From the NCBI GenBank assembly GCA_023974075.1, contig CM043801.1, positions 19,559,781-19,623,780 of the forward strand: a stretch of DNA of 64,000 nucleotides, written 5' to 3'. Shown in pieces: positions 60,831 through 64,000 of this stretch. Made by a program: the position numbers and the translations under genes. The notes under the pieces are model-generated. The model had not been told where the DNA came from, made no database searches, and worked only from the letters and a program-made list of their open reading frames with translations. Every line of letters starts with the position of its first letter. The stretch's first letter is position 1. The DNA comes from Chaenocephalus aceratus (taxonomy: Eukaryota; Chordata; Actinopteri; Perciformes; Channichthyidae).

Positions 60831-61577
60831 AGGTACAGTGTGTAGTAGTGATGGGAATTACGGCTCTTTGAAGGGAGCCGGATCTTATGGCTCCGTTCCT
60901 TTCCGAGAGCCGTTCAAAAGAGCCGTTCAAAAGAGCCGTTCAAAAGAGCCGGTTCAAAAGGGGGTACATTTGCATTCAGGAAAGCAAGTTTCGTCACTTT
61001 TGAGGGCTTAATGCGATTTCTCCTCTCTGAGAAGATTTATCCAGTCTTGGAGAATATTCTCTCTGACTGACGTTCCCACAATGCAAAGCCTTTCCGCCAT
61101 GAGCTTGGTGAGCCTGGAGTATAGGCATCGAACCAACGATAAACAGAACGGCTCTCACCAAGTAGGACTCGGTTCCCTTCGTTCGTACCAAAGAGCCGTT
61201 CAAAAGAATCGGATCGTTCAAAAGAATCGGATCGTTCAAAAGAATCGGATCGTTCGCGAACGTAACATCACTAGTGTGGAGTTAGTGGCATCTATAGCAG
61301 TAAGTCTGCAGATTGAAACCATCCGAATACCCCGTGCTTGCCCTTCTCTCTCTTAGCATGTTGAAGAATACGGTGCCTTTGGGTGAAGTAAAAAGGTGCA
61401 ACATGGAGGACACACTGTGAAGAGGACCTGCTTTCCGTCGATAAAAAGAGTCACATTTTCAGCTAAAGAAAACACAAGGATTCTTAGTTTCAGGTGATAA
61501 CACTAATGAAACATTATTTATGAATATTATCTTCCATTTCTGCTAATGAATTCCCCTAAATTCTCCACACCGGGCAT
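60831..61577. mobile_element. T2/Kolobok-like MITE split by a hAT
   Basis: Left AGGTACAGTGTGTAG after TTAA (60827-60830). The right end CTAAATTCTCCACACCGGGCA is a diverged inverse followed by TTAA (61578-61581). Without the inserted hAT it is about 311 bp. Internal words TTAGTGGCATCTA, GTGCAACATGGAGGAC and GAAGAGGACCTGC are those of a very common teleost MITE. Confidence 0.75.
60846..61273. mobile_element. 428-bp hAT MITE with iterated subterminal motifs
   Basis: TIR TAGTGATG at both ends; flanks GTGTGTAG (60838-60845) and GTGTGGAG (61274-61281) match at 7 of 8 positions. The left end has four 13-bp units GAGCCGTTCAAAA; the right end has three 18-bp units AAAAGAATCGGATCGTTC. Confidence 0.85.
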
Positions 61578-61581
61578 TTAA

Positions 61582-63401
61582 ACTCAGACAAAGGTGTCGG
61601 GGGACCTGTTAGTCGCTCCTTGAGTATCAGCAGACACGTCCTTATCTTCCATTTACTTCCAACTTATGTCATCTCTGCATCCCCTTTAATCATGGGGACA
61701 ATTTCTGGCAGTCTTATAAATCTTTCACTGAGTATAGGCCTATCATAAAACATAAAAAACGATGTATTGCTTTGAACTTTTGGGTCCACTTTGAAAATAA
61801 TGTTCCTCATGTGTCAAGTGAGAGTCAGAGCAAATTAGTGTGTGGGAGAGAGATGCACAAAGATGGAGATAGAGAAAGTGCCTTTGCCAGCATGTTATCT
61901 TTTGCTGCTTTGATCTCTCTTGCTATCATCCACTTTTGCCTGCGGTCAAGTGTGCATCTGTCATTGCTCCCCATGAAACAAGGAGAAAGACAGAACAGGG
62001 GTTCCTGTTGAGTGAGGGCTGTGATGGGTCCTCAAGTCCCCGCTGTCACTGCACACCACACACTTATGTAAGAAGAAGGCGACGGAGGAGGGAGCGAGAT
62101 AGAGCTGCGGAAAACAATGAGCAGAGAAAAGAAAAAGAAGGGGAAGGGAAAAATGTCAGGCAGGCAGTGAAAGAAATAGAGGGAGATATAGAAAGAGAGG
62201 AGAGCTGTCATCATAAAGAGTCTGACTCATTCCTACTGTTCTGGATATAGCTCTGAGCTGAGAGGCATGTACTACAGCTCGAGAACAATTACATTTCTTC
62301 AAACCCAGATTAGACTCATAATATGTGAGAAAACGGGTCAGTCTCTACAAAACTACACTGAGAATGAACTCAATTTTCACTTTAACTGCCACCAAATTAT
62401 GTTAAGTTGTATAAGTCCTCAGAAAAAAAATTAAAACATACATTCTTGAGTCCAGATATGACATTTTGTAACATTTCTTCATAAAAAGTGCAAGTTATAA
62501 TGTAAACTAAGGCACGCACATGTGAAGATTATAAAATAGAAGTGTTATTTTAAACATGTCTCAGTTTAATCCCCTTTCATGTATAATGCCATGTCCTTCT
62601 TTGTTGTTAAACTAATGAATGTACGTTTTTGTGGAAACAAGTATTAGACCAACTGAAAAAATTGACCACAATATTGTAACTAGCCAAGATTTGGGGGTGA
62701 AATGCTGCCCCCTATGGGTTTGGAGAATGCGGTAAGGCATAACATGCAGAACACATGCAACAGTAAGATATTTAGGTTTTTACAGAATTCAGGACAGTTT
62801 TATATATGAATACCTCAAAGCTCCAACATTGGTCGGATATATGATTCCTTTTCACTCTCCCATTGTGTCTGTAGTTATCCGCAGAGGCAGTTAAGGGCCT
62901 CTACTTGGCAGGTTCTCCCTCTGTAAGTGCCGGCAGAAAGGACTGGCTGTGAAAGCTGCAGTCAAATAGCTGTAATTATCTACAATCAGTTGACAACCAG
63001 GGGCCGGCTGAAAGGCTGCTCGCACACAAACACGTCGGAGGGAGAGAGGCATTGAGGGGGCGCAGAGGGTAAAATATCTCTTGAAAAGAAAAGAAAATGG
63101 TAGCAATGTTGGTTTCAAAATCAGACGGCAAGGCTGTGAAAAACACGTTATAATTGAGATCACAAATGAAGCTCTAGCAGATGTGAATACTAATCATGGT
63201 AGAAGATGACAACAGGACTGAATGATGTGTCTAAAGCCTTCTGTCTCCTACAAAACCCCATGTTTATATTAGAAAACACCATCTGTATCAGAAGCGGTTG
63301 TTGAAAGGAATAACACAACATGTTACACAACATACTTTTCACATTGACTTAAATACGTCTTTACCAACAGTAATGCAATCCTTGTTTAGTAAAACATATA
63401 A
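61582..63401. other. No gene; purine-rich tract at 62060-62215
   Basis: Unique sequence. 62060-62215 is A/G-rich on the plus strand, which gives a spurious highly charged frame. Confidence 0.5.
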
Positions 63402-63405
63402 TTAA

Positions 63406-63575
63406 AGGTCCCCTATTATACTGTTGTTCATCAATATATAGGTCTCAGATATATACAAAACATGTCCCTGAAGTGTTTGGCTTGAAATACCAAACAGATC
63501 ATTGAAGCATCCCATAATCCCCTCTGTTTCAGCCCTGTTTCAAAAGTGCTGATTCTCTGTCTGTTACTTTAGATG
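63406..63575. mobile_element. T2/Kolobok-like MITE, left part
   Basis: TTAA (63402-63405) then AGGTCCCCTATTATA and CAGATATATACAAAACATGT, matching the element ending at 55966 in inverse orientation. It is interrupted at 63576 by a hAT end; its right end is outside the window. Confidence 0.65.
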
Positions 63576-64000
63576 CAGTGTTGGGTGTAACGCGTTACAA
63601 AAGTAACAGAGTTACAGTAATGTATTAGCCTACTTGTTGCTGTAACGAAGTAATGTGACGCATTACTAATGGAATTTGGGTAGTATACTACCCGTTCAGT
63701 GGCCTTTTTATATGTACAAAAGTGGTGGGGCACAAAAAACTTAGATATCTATAAGCTTCTGCAGTGAGGTTCATGGCTGGTGAGGCACTGGCACTGACTC
63801 TTCAGGTTTACAAATATTATATTTTGACCTAAATCAAAATATAATATTATTTTCAAAAGCTTTTTTTGTCTGATGCTTCAATTAATTTTAAACAGACAGT
63901 TCAACAGAAGGATACCCAAAAAATGTAATTTTATCATTTAAATATTGAATTGTTCTCTCTTAGTAAGATCCCATTTTCAATAAAATTGCAGTCTTACCTT
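63576..64000. mobile_element. hAT left terminus, continues past the window
   Basis: CAGTGTTGGGTGTAACGCGT then GTAACAGAGTTACAGTAA words, the classic CAGTGTTGGG hAT end. The expected duplication partner of TTTAGATG (63568-63575) would lie beyond 64000. The extent of the element inside the window is assumed. Confidence 0.5.

Noticed and set aside
61936..62250. Highly charged Arg/Glu-rich frame
   Set aside because: Derived from a purine-rich tract; no domain seen.

Overview
The window is vertebrate, almost certainly teleost, nuclear DNA. Evidence: a LINGO-family exon bounded by a GT donor and an AG acceptor, abundant (CA/TG)n microsatellites, fish-type L2 LINE and tRNA-SINE sequences, and a dense set of hAT, PIF/Harbinger and TTAA-target (T2/Kolobok-like) elements. 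There is no operon structure. Almost every open frame of 60-150 codons is a by-product of CA repeats, purine-rich tracts or transposons.

Host genes. One convincing host coding exon lies at the left edge on the minus strand (319-867). It encodes the signal peptide, LRR N-terminal cap and first LRRs of a LINGO protein, most like LINGO3, and stops at a clean phase-0 splice donor. Human LINGO genes carry the coding region on one exon, so this split is unusual. The rest of the protein would lie left of base 1. Because LINGO genes have long 5'-UTR introns, much of the remaining 63 kb could be the first intron or upstream region of this gene (inference). A second host-derived piece is a four-finger C2H2 zinc-finger segment (46313-46696) lying inside a TTAA-flanked transposon.

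Layout. 2.7-5.2 kb: nested hAT / Harbinger / MITE / LINE cluster. 6.4-7.7 kb: solo LTR (5-bp TSD) carrying a nested hAT (8-bp TSD). 8.6-9.6 kb: 5'-truncated L2 LINE. 9.6-23 kb: mostly unique sequence with CA arrays. 23.9-27.7 kb: large inverted-arm element between Z-DNA-prone microsatellites, containing a Harbinger, LINE debris and a broken hAT transposase. 28.1 kb: tRNA-derived SINE. 28-36 kb: unique sequence with a moderately CpG-rich block near 33 kb. 35.9-37.0 kb: hAT. 37.7-38.5 kb: TIR element. 39.8-42.3 kb: hAT within hAT, the inner one being a hairpin with roughly 425-bp arms. 44.2-44.9 kb: hAT. 46.1-47.8 kb: zinc-finger-carrying TTAA element. 55.3-57.6 kb: two TTAA elements back to back, with a (GGCAA)n array and a GC-rich palindrome. 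60.8-61.6 kb: TTAA MITE split by a hAT. 63.4 kb to the end: the same arrangement again, cut by the window edge.

What ties it together. Most mobile elements here are non-autonomous and many are nested, so target-site duplications allow relative dating. The most interesting signals are the split LINGO exon, the captured zinc fingers, the long hairpin, the microsatellite-bounded inverted element, and a pentanucleotide array that appears to have grown from a LINE tail. No database search was run. Family names rest on termini, duplications and protein motifs recognised by eye.
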